NCBI GenBank assembly: GCA_951640165.1
Contig: OX621257.1
Location: forward strand, 9,931,201 to 9,995,200
Source: Pseudoips prasinana
Lineage: Eukaryota; Arthropoda; Insecta; Lepidoptera; Nolidae
DNA: 64,000 nucleotides
Direction of reading: 5' to 3'
Position 1 is the stretch's first letter. Every line of letters starts with the position of its first letter. Below the pieces are notes generated by a model. It was not told the DNA's origin. It saw only the letters and a program-made list of their open reading frames with translations, and made no database searches. Shown piece after piece: positions 50,601-57,956 of the stretch. A program made the position numbers and the translations under genes.

Positions 50601-53218
50601 CAGTAGACATGCCTGTTACTAACGACTATTACCTAATGGCTACAACCGGGACCTGCAGCTTAACGTGCCCTCTTAAAGCCGGAGACGCACAGAAATTGAA
50701 CCACTTTGGCGGTCATCCATCTATAGACTGACCGCGAGCCTAGTTGCTTAACCTCACCAATCACTTACGGACCGTTGAGAGCATCTGGCTATGAGCGCCT
50801 CACCCCATACATAATGCTACTACAGCTTGTTGACATATTTGTATGGGAGATTTATTTGTAATTCTTATTATTTAAAGACCAGCAATGGTAGAAAGATATG
50901 ATAGGCAAAATAAGCCAATGACAAGTCAGGTCTTTTGAGACGAAAATCATGTCGAACATCGGTGTTGCAACCACTCATGTTAAGATAAGAGACTCTGCAC
51001 TCGATATTGTAGATCGATGTTGCAACCACTCATGTTAAGATTAGAGACTCTGCACTCGATGTAGTAGATCGATGTTGCAACCACTCATGTTAAGATTAGA
51101 GACTCTGCACTCGATGTTGTAGATTGATGTTGCAACCACTCATGTTAAGATTAGAGACTCTGTACTCGATGTTGTAGATCGATGTTGCAACCACTCATGT
51201 TAAGATTAGAGACTCTGCACTCGATATTGTAGATCGATGTTGCAACCACTCATGTTAAGATTAGAGACTCTGCACTCAATGTAGTAGATCGATGTTGCAA
51301 CCACTCATGTTAAGATTAAGGACTCTGCACTCGATGTTGTAGATCGATGTTGCAACCACTCATGTTAATATTAGAGACTTAGGAGAAAGAGAGGTCAATC
51401 CTAGAATCTAACTCGGCTGGGCAGCGTTCGGGAAGCCACGTAACATCTTCTCATCCCAAATACCGCAGTATCTCAAACTGAAAGTCTTCGATAAGTGTGT
51501 ATTGTCAGTGAAGAGTAACGGAACATAGACGTGGTCGCTCACTATGATCCTTTTTAGAAGGCTCAAGGTCTCCTAATGGACAATGGACAGAGCTATGCTT
51601 GGAGTTAACTTGCGACATCGAATCAGAAATGCTGAGATCCGCAGCCAAACCAAAGTAACCGACATAGCCCGAAAGATTGCCAAGCTGAAGTGGCAGCGGG
51701 CAGAGCATATAGAATATAGGCTCGTAGAACCGACAGCCAATGGAGCAAGAAGGTTCTCGAGTAGGTAGCAACCACGAACCGGAAGACGTAGTGTGGGTAC
51801 CCCTCTACAAGATGGACCGGTGATCATGCGAGGGTTGCTCGAAGCCGCTGGATGCGGGTAGCGCAAGACCAGCAATTGTGGAGATCTTTGAGAGAGACCT
51901 TTGTCCAGCAGTGGGAGTCTTTCAGCTGATATCTATTTCTACCAGTTGGTAGTAGTAATAAATAATGTCTCTCTTTTTACTTTGTGATGCTGTACACAGT
52001 TTTTACCCCTATTCTACAAATCTACTGACAGTGGTTTGCTTCAAGAAAACCCATCACTAAGTTAAGCTCGCCTTTGCGCATGAATTAACAAATACACTTT
52101 TTTAAACTGTTTGAATATTCTTACGCAGAAAAACACGGTGAACATGTTATAAAAAATTCCATAGTGAAATGAAATCCAAATTGATGCCAAATTACACCAG
52201 AAATGTACTAAAGTTGATAAATTATTTCATCAGCTTTAATAAATCCCTTCTCCCCGTTGGAATCATTTCGATTATCATTTAATTTCTAAGTCCTTCGCGT
52301 TTGCTATCAAGGATCACGAATTTACCACCTCCTCACTTTTCAGATGTGAGCTTCATAGATAAAGTAGATTACAAGATTTCATAATTTGTCAGTGAGTCTT
52401 TAATATATAATCATATAATACATAACTCATCCGTTTGGAAAATTACGGTCGTACTATTCTGTCTTTCTCTTGTCCTCGTAGATCTACTCATTTAAGTGAC
52501 ACTCAATTGAAAATGTGAAAAAATATGTTTTGATACAAAAAAAAGATCCTAGCCAAATAAAATTATGACATGAAATAATGAAATTTATGCAGCACTTGGG
52601 TATTTTGCATACACTTGTACTTGTCAAGCTCACAATGCAATACATAAATACATTTTAAAAACAATAATTAAAGCAACAAAATATTTTGAATTAGTCCGTC
52701 CGTGCGGTCTGTTTCGTCACATATATTTTTAATATCCTTAAATAAATAATAAATAGCAAGTTGCTAAGCTATTATTGTTACATTTAGCAATAGTATATTA
52801 AAATTAAAGAATTGAAAATAAAATGTGAATCTAAATAAAATCCAAATTTTCAAGATTTATGTTAAATGACCACAATGATTGGGCGGTAAAAAACAGTAAG
52901 TTATAATATTTGTGGTTAAAGTAAAAATAAATCTTTCAATTAACGAAAAACATTCAAATGACTAGCTTGTAAGTCTAGTAGTTAGTGACCCTGATTGCTA
53001 AGCCAGATATCGTGGGTTCAATACCCAGGACAAATCTTATGTAATGTTTACGATTATTTGTTCTATATCTGGGTGGCACTTATTTACTTATAAACGTAGG
53101 AGGATATCAAATACTTACATTCAGATAGTTGATTGTTATTTGAGCGAATCCTATATTTCCAGACAAAATAAACTAGGTAACTAATAGCAAGCAAGGACAG
53201 TAAAATTATTAGAGACAT
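27773..53218 (-). CDS. Cytochrome P450, CYP4 clan (CYP340/341-like), 11 exons
   Basis: Microsomal haem-thiolate monooxygenase gene. I joined 11 minus-strand exons: 53218-53119, 41006-40917, 40447-40358, 37051-36941, 36580-36395, 35395-35199, 34258-34204, 32937-32751, 30866-30721, 30166-29987, 27927-27773. They total 1497 nt, 498 residues, a normal P450 length; all phases match and all introns are GT-AG. Domains in order: N-terminal membrane anchor (MSLIILLSLLAISYLVYFVW), Pro-rich hinge (VIPGCLPLIGRP), helix C WKHHRK, TTLGI, a diverged I-helix (SASVDSSASAL), K-helix ExxR as KEALRLYP, FRPERW, and the haem loop FSLGKRYC with the Cys ligand. The residue two after the Cys is Arg (codon split by the last intron) instead of the usual Gly. 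Introns total about 24 kb and hold many transposons. Family roles include xenobiotic, hormone or odorant oxidation; the substrate cannot be told. A recent pseudogene remains possible because of the Arg. Confidence 0.88.
27928..29986 (-). other. P450 intron 10 with dispersed repeats
   Basis: 2.06 kb. Contains a palindromic repeat at about 28440-28630 (with CGAGCGCAGCGAGTGATTC and TGCACTCGAGTGCAA), which recurs inverted at 39945-40110, and a minus-strand tRNA-SINE at 28938-29143. No other gene seen. Confidence 0.6.
28938..29143 (-). mobile_element. tRNA-derived SINE, minus strand
   Basis: On the minus strand the body runs from GACGGGCCAGTTGG to a 3' part with TAGTTTAGGATCAGATGGCC. The same body is found at 32470, 46134 and 47311. 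Confidence 0.55.
29987..30166 (-). CDS. P450 exon 10 (PERF-type motif and haem loop)
   Basis: 180 nt. Reads WGKDADHFRPERWLEPDSLP and FSLGKRYC with the haem-ligand Cys. The donor is GTTAGT, weaker than the other donors. The last exon base (C) begins the split codon that gives Arg. Confidence 0.88.
30339..30479. mobile_element. MITE with CAGACGCCAG termini, copy 1
   Basis: 141 bp including TA on each side. The ends CAGACGCCAGTACATC and its near-complement form inverted repeats of about 40 bp (with CTACCCCAATCTGTC). TA duplications point to a Tc1/mariner-type origin. It lies in P450 intron 9. Confidence 0.75.
30721..30866 (-). CDS. P450 exon 9 (K-helix, ExxR)
   Basis: 146 nt. Reads MVYLEAVVKEALRLYPVVP; the E and R of ExxR are intact. 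Acceptor TTTCAG, donor GTAAGT. Confidence 0.9.
30972..31174 (+). mobile_element. Non-autonomous Helitron-like element, copy 2
   Basis: About 200 bp, starting near CTACTAATATTATAATATCG and ending GCGGGTAAAACCGCGG, spacer, CTAG then T. The hairpin and CTAG end are the Helitron signature. Confidence 0.6.
31480..31616 (+). other. Possible LINE 3' tail
   Basis: Ends in GCAATAAATGAACTTTGAATT-type sequence with a short TTGAAT repeat, common for LINE 3' ends. No coding part is visible. Confidence 0.25.
32165..32375 (-). mobile_element. tRNA-derived SINE, minus strand, diverged
   Basis: The minus strand has the B-box-like GGTTCGATCCCACCTAGGAC and the head GACTGGCCTGTTGGTCTAAT. More decayed than the neighbour at 32470. 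Confidence 0.5.
32470..32710 (-). mobile_element. tRNA-derived SINE, minus strand
   Basis: Head with B box CGTTCGATTCCCATCCAGGA and body ATTTGTGTGCATGAACATTT on the minus strand. Ends with CAGATGGCCGTGTGTAAATA. It lies immediately beside P450 exon 8. Confidence 0.55.
32751..32937 (-). CDS. P450 exon 8 (I-helix)
   Basis: 187 nt. Reads SKLLLDTVLDLNEKGIFSDE and the I-helix VSASVDSSASALM, where the common AGxDTT oxygen-activation motif is replaced by SASVDSS. Acceptor TTGCAG, donor GTAAGA. Confidence 0.88.
33155..33600 (-). pseudogene. 3' end of a non-LTR retrotransposon (minus strand)
   Basis: The minus strand reads NKLPVHLKSIHNINQFKQQL, then FLLEKCYYTLDEFLRLTYN to a stop at 33363-33365. This is a common C-terminal block of arthropod LINE ORFs. 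A (TGAAA)n-like tail lies near 33155-33172. Confidence 0.5.
34204..34258 (-). CDS. P450 exon 7 (short linker exon)
   Basis: 55 nt, too short to stand out alone. Reads EIQKRKIMMKKE and restores the phase between exons 6 and 8. Acceptor TTGTAG, donor GTAAGT. Confidence 0.8.
34259..35198 (-). other. P450 intron 6
   Basis: 0.94 kb of AT-rich DNA. A hairpin near 34948-35000 is formed by GAAGTTCATAATTATTATTG and its complement. Nothing else supported. Confidence 0.6.
35199..35395 (-). CDS. P450 exon 6 (helix E to G)
   Basis: 197 nt, ends in phase 0. Contains TTLGISPQNGS, a CYP4-clan hallmark position, then LPLLHLPFFYNFSS. Acceptor TTACAG, donor GTAATT. Confidence 0.87.
35440..35471. repeat. (TA)n microsatellite
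   Basis: About 16 TA units in P450 intron 5. Two longer (TA)n tracts lie at 36666-36702 and 47578-47626. Confidence 0.95.
36040..36174. mobile_element. MITE with CAGACGCCAG termini, copy 2
   Basis: 135 bp, same inverted ends and TA flanks as the copy at 30339. It lies in P450 intron 5; the middle differs by small indels. Confidence 0.75.
36395..36580 (-). CDS. P450 exon 5 (helix C to E)
   Basis: 186 nt. Starts at the haem-propionate helix DIWKHHRKLLNPVFS (W and R of WxxxR) and ends at LEISS. Acceptor TTCCAG, donor GTAAGT. Confidence 0.88.
36666..36702. repeat. (TA)n microsatellite
   Basis: About 18 TA units in P450 intron 4. Confidence 0.95.
36941..37051 (-). CDS. P450 exon 4 (B to B' region)
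   Basis: 111 nt. Reads VTDLDGSLEIANRFLDKPYL, then FFNGLITAK, matching the segment before helix C. Acceptor CCACAG, donor GTGAGT. Confidence 0.85.
37856..38050 (-). mobile_element. Non-autonomous Helitron-like element, copy 3
   Basis: Minus strand: start CTAATATTATAAAGGCGAAA and end GCGGGTAAAACCGCGG, spacer, CTAG then T. Same family as 30972 in the opposite direction. Confidence 0.6.
38167..38726. mobile_element. PIF/Harbinger-like MITE, copy 1
   Basis: 560 bp with inverted ends GGGTCTGTTTCACAATGT and its near-complement. TAA is duplicated exactly on both sides (38164-38166 and 38727-38729). The 3-bp TAA duplication and GG-start ends suggest PIF/Harbinger; there is no transposase. Confidence 0.7.
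39945..40110 (-). repeat. Dispersed palindromic repeat (partner of 28440-28630)
   Basis: Shares TTGCACTCGAGTGCAAAGAT, CTCGCTAATGCTCAGGATTC and GCTCGGTTATCA with the segment in intron 10, in the opposite orientation. Confidence 0.6.
40120..40320 (+). mobile_element. CR1/Kiri-like LINE, 3' end only
   Basis: Matches the 3' UTR at 2150-2310 (CTGCTTGTACCCA, TGGTTTGCTGGAAGAAAAT, CAATAAAGAATAA) with only one and a half tail units. It ends 38 bases before P450 exon 3. Confidence 0.75.
40358..40447 (-). CDS. P450 exon 3 (A-helix/beta-1 region)
   Basis: 90 nt. Reads IWNVFKQLNEFS, then GYLGPITFYG, the usual start of the beta-1 sheet. Acceptor TTTCAG, donor GTAATG. Confidence 0.85.
40917..41006 (-). 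CDS. P450 exon 2 (Pro-rich hinge)
   Basis: 90 nt, phase 1 to phase 1. Reads RNTPKKSPKVIPGCLPLIGR, the proline-rich hinge that orients the catalytic domain on the ER membrane. Acceptor TTTCAG, donor GTAAGT. Confidence 0.87.
41334..42048. mobile_element. PIF/Harbinger-like MITE, copy 2
   Basis: 715 bp, same inverted ends as the copy at 38167 (GAGTCTGTTTCACAATGT). The 3-bp flanks TTA/TCA are an imperfect duplication. It is longer than copy 1 because it keeps an internal segment at about 41600-41790 that copy 1 lacks. Confidence 0.65.
42459..42532 (-). tRNA. tRNA-like sequence, probable pseudogene or SINE head
   Basis: 74 nt on the minus strand. The acceptor arms GGTGCGG / CCGCACT pair over seven bases with one G-T. 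The D-arm TGGCGGAGTGGTTAACTC and the T-arm GTGGGTTCGATTCCCAC are good. The anticodon arm has a mismatch and lacks U33, so a functional tRNA is unlikely. Confidence 0.35.
42616..44606 (-). mobile_element. Helitron, 2.0 kb, with helicase remnants
   Basis: Minus strand. The 5' end TCCAAACTAATATTATAAAT is preceded by A. The 3' end is the hairpin CGCGAACGAAGTCGCG, spacer and CTAG, followed by T: an A/T insertion with no duplication, as expected. The 5' part carries a (GTCT)n tract and two direct repeats of about 100 bp (44115-44215 and 44297-44397). The Rep nuclease is missing. Confidence 0.75.
42960..44094 (-). pseudogene. Helitron Pif1-like helicase, C-terminal remnant
   Basis: Two minus-strand frames separated by a break. 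The first (44094-43648) reads CKLLVWDECTMSHKRAIEAL (Walker B DE), GGMVVLLAGDFRQTLAVI (motif III) and SLSTNMR. The second (from 43548) reads MAPTNEIVGRIN, LRLKVGVPVMLMRNLDPPRL and CNGTWLQV. A later frame near 43140-43020 reads AFAITINKSQGQT and GQLYVACSRV, the last helicase motifs. Walker A, the N-terminal Rep domain and zinc finger are gone, so the element needs trans help. Confidence 0.75.
44610..44840 (+). mobile_element. Poly(A)-tailed SINE-like element
   Basis: Ends in about 19 A (44822-44840). It has GTGCCCTCCGGCGCGGGTTA and GTGAAGCAGTGAAAGCCTCC; the second block recurs diverged at 30538-30565. No duplication could be fixed. Confidence 0.4.
45300..45610. mobile_element. Palindromic non-autonomous element, copy 1
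   Basis: The centre at 45491-45523 is an almost perfect hairpin: AACCACGGGAAGGGTTAACC and its complement. Related blocks (GGGTAACCCGTTC, GTGTTACCCTTT, GCCCAGTAG...GACCG) occur at about 50400-50615 in the opposite arrangement. Confidence 0.4.
45960..46029. repeat. 70-bp perfect palindrome
   Basis: 35-base arms without spacer, centred on GCAG/CTGC at 45994-45995. The outer ends are GAAAGTTGG and CCAACTTTC. Confidence 0.9.
46035..46130 (+). pseudogene. RTE-type LINE, extreme 3' end
   Basis: GGCTTTTGTCCAGCAGTGGA followed by TGGCTGACATGAGGACGATG matches the 3' ends of the RTE copies at 49690 and 51895. Confidence 0.5.
46134..46402 (+). mobile_element. tRNA-derived SINE, complete-looking
   Basis: A-box-like head GTTGGCGTGGTGGGCAAATG, B box GGGTTCGATTCCCACC, then a body with GTGCATGAACATGTCTGTTT and TTAGTTTGGGATCAGATGGC, ending in an ATT microsatellite. 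Best copy of the family in this window. Confidence 0.7.
46740..47310. other. Decayed interspersed repeat
   Basis: Contains GGGGTTCCCCATACATAGAA and, beyond the SINE at 47311, GGGCGAGTCTGACTCGCACT, blocks often seen in lepidopteran repeats. A minus-strand open frame (47102-47323) has no motif I recognise. Confidence 0.35.
47311..47515 (+). mobile_element. tRNA-SINE, 5'-truncated
   Basis: Body and 3' end only (GTGCAAATATTTGTGTGATG, CAAGCTTTGCTTAGTTTGGG), ending in an ATT microsatellite. It interrupts the older repeat at 46740-47580. Confidence 0.55.
47578..47626. repeat. (TA)n microsatellite
   Basis: About 24 TA units in P450 intron 1. Confidence 0.95.
48062..48690 (+). pseudogene. RTE-type LINE reverse transcriptase, broken
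   Basis: Frames in pieces read RPITLLSHVYKLFSRVIMNR and HPSEQAGRRKCFSTI, then a GVRQGD-like segment, FIAALEDVFK, LKMNMDKSNIMSN and EVVESYIYLGQT. Order and spacing are those of an RTE RT with the middle (FVDYEKAFD, FADD) deleted and many frameshifts. It is interrupted at about 48700 by the R1-type relic. Confidence 0.65.
48740..49195 (+). pseudogene. Decayed R1-clade (SART-like) ORF2 C-terminus
   Basis: The plus strand reads YRRDVYRHELVHWRARL and then LTQTLTGHGCFGEYLNRIG, CHHCG, and DLSLPAILGAMLVG with frameshifts and stops. This closely follows the subfamily B protein ending at 9230 (TLTGHGCFGEYL compared with ILTGHGCFGEYL). No telomeric repeats flank it; it sits inside RTE debris. Confidence 0.7.
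49555..49760 (+). pseudogene. RTE-type LINE C-terminus with GATGAT tail
   Basis: Reads RKTQRGPPNKMDR, followed by frameshifted pieces and CAGCAGTACTTTCGGCTGAT, ending in a GATGATGAT tail. Same 3' end as at 51895. Confidence 0.55.
49845..50170 (-). mobile_element. tRNA-derived SINE (second family)
   Basis: Minus strand. The head has A box TTGGTCTAGTGGTAGCG and B box GGGTTCAAATCCCGGG, followed by a conserved body with GTCTGGGAGTTGGCGGTATT. The two box motifs form a pol III promoter. Confidence 0.65.
50400..50615. mobile_element. Palindromic non-autonomous element, copy 2
   Basis: Shares GGGTAACCCGTTC, GTGTTACAGGGT-like and GTCCTTGCCCAGTAGACA blocks with 45300-45610, inverted relative to it. 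Confidence 0.35.
50945..51935 (+). pseudogene. RTE-type LINE C-terminus with internal minisatellite
   Basis: Starts at an IMSNIGVATTHVKIRDSAL segment, continues as 55-bp tandem repeats, then LGWAAFGKPRNIFSS, MDRAMLGVNLRHRIRNAEI, VTDIARKIAKLKWQ and a broken end with GTCCAGCAGTGGGAGTC. Stops and frameshifts make it non-functional. Confidence 0.65.
50960..51378. repeat. 55-bp minisatellite born from RTE coding sequence
   Basis: The TTGCAACCACTCATGTTAAG landmark recurs at 50965, 51020, 51075, 51130, 51185, 51240, 51295 and 51350, exactly 55 bp apart. The unit corresponds to the RTE segment seen once at 48600-48650. Confidence 0.95.
51955..52095 (+). mobile_element. CR1/Kiri-like LINE 3' UTR, diverged
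   Basis: TGTACACAGTTTTTACCCC, then GTGGTTTGCTTCAAGAAAAC and TTAAGCTCGCCTTTGCGCAT, in the same order as at 2170-2270. Confidence 0.5.
52963..53105 (+). mobile_element. tRNA-SINE, diverged
   Basis: Head with GTGGGTTCAATACCCAGGAC (B box) and body ATCTGGGTGGCACTTATTTA. It ends at the P450 exon 1 splice donor, within about 10 bases. Confidence 0.45.
53119..53218 (-). CDS. P450 exon 1 (membrane anchor)
   Basis: ATG at 53218-53216, 33 codons plus one base. Encodes the hydrophobic signal anchor followed by a basic stop-transfer (WKYRIR). Donor GTAAGTAT. Confidence 0.85.
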
Positions 53219-53870
53219 TTTAGTCATACACTAATACGACCCACTCCTACGGCAAAATTACAAAACTAGCTTCTATCACATCGTTTTATAACTTTGTAAT
53301 TGTTTTTATACCTGTAAATTTATAGGTATAAAAAAATTACCTTAAAATACAGCCATTAAGCATTTTTATACTAAGTAAAATTAATTAATAATCAACTTCT
53401 CATTCACTTAACGCTTGGACTTAGGTTAAACACTGTATTTTGCTTACGTAGAATCTATATATAGCGCTAGCATGCACAGAAGATGAAACGCCGGCAAAGA
53501 AACACTTGTAATTTTGCTTGAATCCAAAAACTATCCGGTAGGATAAATAGGAAAAAATATATTTTAATAATCCTATCCAACTAGGTATATTATTTTTTTT
53601 TCATATTATCTAGTTATTTTTACGTTAATAGTATCATACAATTAAAATATAATAATATATACACACGTAAAAGGTATCTAGGGATCAAGTACATTTTTAA
53701 AGATAAAACATTATGCAATTCATTTACCAAAATCTGGTCATCCAGATTGGCTGAATACTTCAATTCCTATGTTTAAGTTAACAATTTATTCTTATATTTG
53801 CACATGTCGTCAATTGAACGGCAAAAAAGGCCAAATTATTACAATTTCTGCATCGGAACTGAAATAATTA
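53219..53870. other. P450 upstream region
   Basis: AT-rich. Holds the TATA candidate, a hairpin at 53310-53330 (TTTATACCTGTAAA with complement) and nothing else supported. Confidence 0.5.
53284..53290 (-). promoter_or_regulatory. Candidate TATA box of the P450 gene
   Basis: TATAAAA on the minus strand about 66 bases upstream of the ATG. No clear arthropod initiator motif follows. Confidence 0.4.
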
Positions 53871-53879
53871 CATCGATAT

Positions 53880-54115
53880 GGACCGACGATAACATTTGAC
53901 ACACGAAGAGATGATAAGAGCCGTCGGAATATTACAAGTTGATTCCAGGCAACGTGCTATGACTGTCGATCTTGGCACTACATAGAGCGTCATAAGCTGC
54001 CTCTAGAAGCCGCTATTGTATTTCCAGAAGCGTTGCCGAGTGATATGGAGGACGATCTTCGCATCACATATCGCTGACAGGACCATCATATCCAAAATAC
54101 GAGACGGAATCATAC
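53880..54115 (+). pseudogene. Tc1-like transposase N-terminal helix-turn-helix, decayed
   Basis: The plus strand reads EEMIRAVGILQVDSRQRAM, TVDLGTT and SVISCL with a frameshift, then a piece like ADRTIISKIRDG. This resembles the paired DNA-binding domain of Tc1-like transposases. The catalytic domain is absent. Confidence 0.4.
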
Positions 54116-54219
54116 CATGACATCTAATATAATTATGTGGCAAACAACAGTATACGGGGATTAATCGGTGACGTAAAGTTATTAGCAGTTACCCCGTCAT
54201 ATTTGATGTCCATGAACTT

Positions 54220-54737
54220 GGCAGATCATTTGTCAGCAGATCCAAAATATATAAGAGTTCTCGTCGCATGCAGGTGAGTTCTATAGTTCCTGATACTACT
54301 TAAAAATAGTTCTGGCATTTTTAGTCAGAAAAAGTCAATCAAAAAAATGATCTGCTAACTTCCCGTAGCAGATCATTTTCAAAAAATTTACAAAAAAATT
54401 AGAGTTCTCGATGCATATCAATGAGTTCTAGAGTTCCTGATACTTTTTATGAATAGTTCTGGCCGATTTCCCTAAGAAAATAATTAAAACAAGTGATAGA
54501 TATGCCGATTTCCCGTAGCAGATCATTTCCAAAAATGTTACCTAATTTTTAAATTTTTTATCATATTTCAATGAGTTCTAGAGTTCCTGATAATTTTTAA
54601 CGATAGTTCTGACATATTTTCCTAGAAAAAAAATGTAAACTTTTTTTACGTTATATGTAAACTTCCCGAAAAATTACAAGTAAAACAGGATAAGGCGACA
54701 TGTTTAAGAAAGTCGATTGTAACTAAGAAGTAACGAC
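54220..54737. repeat. Left complex end of the foldback element
   Basis: Three diverged sub-repeats of about 130 bp, each with AGTTCCTGATA, ATAGTTCTG and a GATCTGCT or AGCAGATC motif. GATCTGCTAACTTCC and CGTAGCAGATC form a small palindrome near 54345. Mirror image of 63475-63996. Confidence 0.75.
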
Positions 54738-57700
54738 GCATGCTGATAAGTAATATTTATTTTCTGGTTAACTAAGGACCCAAGCACACATTCTGATACA
54801 TTTAAGAAATAGTTCTGCAACTTTTATGACAAAAAAAATATTTGAAGATTTATTTGAAATTCAGAAAATCACGACTCCAAGAACATTGCAATAAAACACA
54901 AAGTTCCACACATGCTGACAAGGTCTTTAGTATTTAAAGTTAAGACAAACTTTGGGCATACAGCGAGATAGTTGTGACAAAAAGTTCAGTTTACCTGGAT
55001 CAAAAACGCATGTCAGAAAAAACAATCTATATCAGAAAAAGACAGGTTTTTTTAAAAAGAGGTCATAAATTAGGAACAATTAGCATGCTGATAAGTTATA
55101 TTTATTTTCTGGTTCACTAAAGACCCAAGCACACATTCTGATACATTTAAGAAATAGTTCTGCATCTTTTCTGACACAAAAAAAAATCAAGAATTAATGA
55201 AAATTCAGAAAGTGATGACTTCAAGAACATTGTAATAAAATAAAAATTTGCCCGCATGCTGTCATCTTTTATGGTAATTAAAGTTAAGACGTAAGTTATG
55301 AATACAGTTAGATACTTTTAAGAAATAGTTCTGTCAATATGGAGCAGAAAAGCATGTCAGAAAAAAATATCATATATGAAAAATACATGTTTTAGAAAAA
55401 GGGTCGCAAATTAGTAACAACGACGCATGCTGATAAGTTATATTTATTTTCTGGTTCACTAAGGACCCAAGCACACATTCTGATACCTTCAAGAAATAGT
55501 TCTGCATCTTTTCTGACACATAAAAAAATCAAGAGTTAATGAAAATTCAGAAAGTAACGACTTCAAGAACATTGCAATAAAATAAAAATTTGCACGCATG
55601 CTGTCATCTTTTATAGAATTTAAAGATGAGACGTACTTTGTGAATACAGTAAGATACTTTAAAGAAATAGTTCTGTCAATATGGAGCAGAAAAGCATGTC
55701 AGAAAAAAATATCATATATGAAAAATACATGTTTTAGAAAAAGGGTCGCAAATTAGAAACATCGACGCATGCTGATAAGTTATATTTATTTTCTGGTTCA
55801 CTAAGGACCCAAGCACACAGTCTGATACCTTTAAGAAATAGTTCTGCATCTTTTCTGACACAAAAAAAAAATCAAGAATTAATGAAAATTCAGAAAGTGA
55901 CGACTTCAAGAACATTGCAATAAAATAAAAACTTGCCCGCATGTTGTCATCTTTTATGGTATTTAAAGTTACGACGTAAGTTTTGAATACAGTTAGATAC
56001 TTTTAAGAAATAGTTCTGTCAATATGGAGCAGAAAAGCATGTCAGAAAAATATATCATATATGAAAAATACATGTTTTAGAAAAAGGGTCGCAAATTAGA
56101 AACATCGACGCATGCTGATAAGTTATATTTATTTTCTGGTTCATTAAGGACCCAAGCACACAGTCTGATACCTTTAAGAAATAGTTCTGCATCTTTTCTG
56201 ACACAAAAAAAAAATCAAGAATTAATGAAAATTCAGAAAGTGACGACTTCAAGAACATTGCAATAAAATAAAAACTTGCCCGCATGTTGTCATCTTTTAT
56301 GGTATTTAAAGTTAAAACGTAAGTTTTGAATACAGTTAGATACTTTTAAGAAATAGTTCTGTCAATATGGAGCAGAAAAGCATGTCAGAAAAAAATATCA
56401 TATATGAAAAATACATGTTTTAGAAAAAGGGTCGCAAATTAGAAACATCGACGCATGCTGATAAGTTATATTTATTTTCTGGTTCACTAAGGACCCAAGC
56501 ACACAGTCTGATACCTTTAAGAAATAGTTCTGCATCTTTTCTGACACAAAAAAAAAATCAAGAATTAATGAAAATTCAGAAAGTGACGACTTCAAGAACA
56601 TTGCAATAAAATAAAAACTTGCCCGCATGTTGTCATCTTTTATGGTATTTAAAGTTAAAACGTAAGTTTTGAATACAGTTAGATACTTTTAAGAAATAGT
56701 TCTGTCAATATGGAGCAGAAAAGCATGTCAGAAAAAAATATCATATATGAAAAATACATGTTTTAGAAAAAGGGTCGCAAATTAGTAACAACGACGCATG
56801 CTGATAAGTTATATTTATTTTCTAGTTCACTAAGGACCCAAGCACACATTCTGATACCTTCAAGAAATAGTTCTGCATCTCTTCTGACACAAAAAAAAAT
56901 CAAGAATTAATGAAAATTCAGAAAGTGATGACTTCAAGAACATTGCAATAAAATAAAAATTTGCCCTCATGCTGTCATCTTTTATGGTAATTAAAGTTAA
57001 GACGTAAGTTATGAATACAGTTAGATACTTTTAAGAAATAGTTCTGTCAATATGGAGCAGAAAAGCATGTCAGAAAAAAATATCATATATGAAAAATACA
57101 TGTTTTAGAAAAAGGGTCGCAAATTAGTAACAACGACGCATGCTGATAAGTTATATTTATTTTCTGGTTCACTAAGGACCCAAGCACACATTCTGGTACC
57201 TTCAAGAAATAGTTCTGCATCTTTTCTGACACATAAAAAAATCAAGAGTTAATGAAAATTCAGAAAGTGACGACTTCAAGAACATTGCAATAAAATAAAA
57301 ATTTGCACGCATGCTGTCATCTTTTATAGAATTTAAAGATGAGACGTACTTTGTGAATACAGTAAGATACTTTAAAGAAATAGTTCCGTCAATATGGAGC
57401 AGAAAAGCATGTCAGAAAAAAATATCATATATGAAAAATACATGTTTTAGAAAAAGGGTCGCAAATTAGAAACAACGACGCATGCTGATAAGTTATATTT
57501 ATTTTCTGGTTCACTAAGGACCCAAACACACATTTTGATACCTCCAAGAAATAGTTCTGCATCTTTTCTGACACAAAAAAAAATCAGAGTCAATGAAAAT
57601 TCAGAAAGTGACTACTTCAAGAACATTGCAATAAAATAAAAACTTGCCCGCATGTTGTCATCTTTTATGGTATTTAAAGTTAAGACGTAAGTTTTGAATA

Positions 57701-57956
57701 CAGTTAGATACTTTTAAGAAATAGTTCTGTCAATATGGAGCAGAAAAGCATGTCAGAAAAAAATATCATATATGAAAAATACATGTTTTAGAAAAAAGGT
57801 CGCAAATTAGTAACAACGACGCATGCTGATAAGTTATATTTATTTTCTGGTTCACTAAGGACCCAAGCACACATTCTGATACCTTCAAGAAATAGTTCTG
57901 CATCTTTTCTGACACAAAAAAAAATCAAGAATTAATGAAAATTCAGAAAATCATGA
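54738..57956. repeat. Left arm: ten tandem units of about 342 bp
   Basis: The GCATGCTGATAAGT landmark recurs at 54738, 55083, 55425, 55767, 56110, 56453, 56796, 57138, 57480 and 57821. The first two units are diverged and the inner ones nearly identical. Each unit can encode a short minus-strand frame, which I take as chance. Confidence 0.95.

Larger units (their letters stand above)
41007..53118 (-). other. P450 intron 1, 12.1 kb transposon graveyard
   Basis: Contains, in order, a Harbinger-like MITE, a tRNA-like sequence, a Helitron with helicase remnants, several SINEs, a 70-bp perfect palindrome, RTE-type LINE fragments, an R1/SART-type relic and a 55-bp minisatellite. Remaining stretches such as 42060-42450, 44850-45280 and 52100-52950 show no supported feature. 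Confidence 0.6.

Noticed and set aside
55712..56628. Three near-identical 76-residue minus-strand ORFs
   Set aside because: They repeat because the 342-bp unit repeats. Other units break the frame and the peptide has no recognisable motif.
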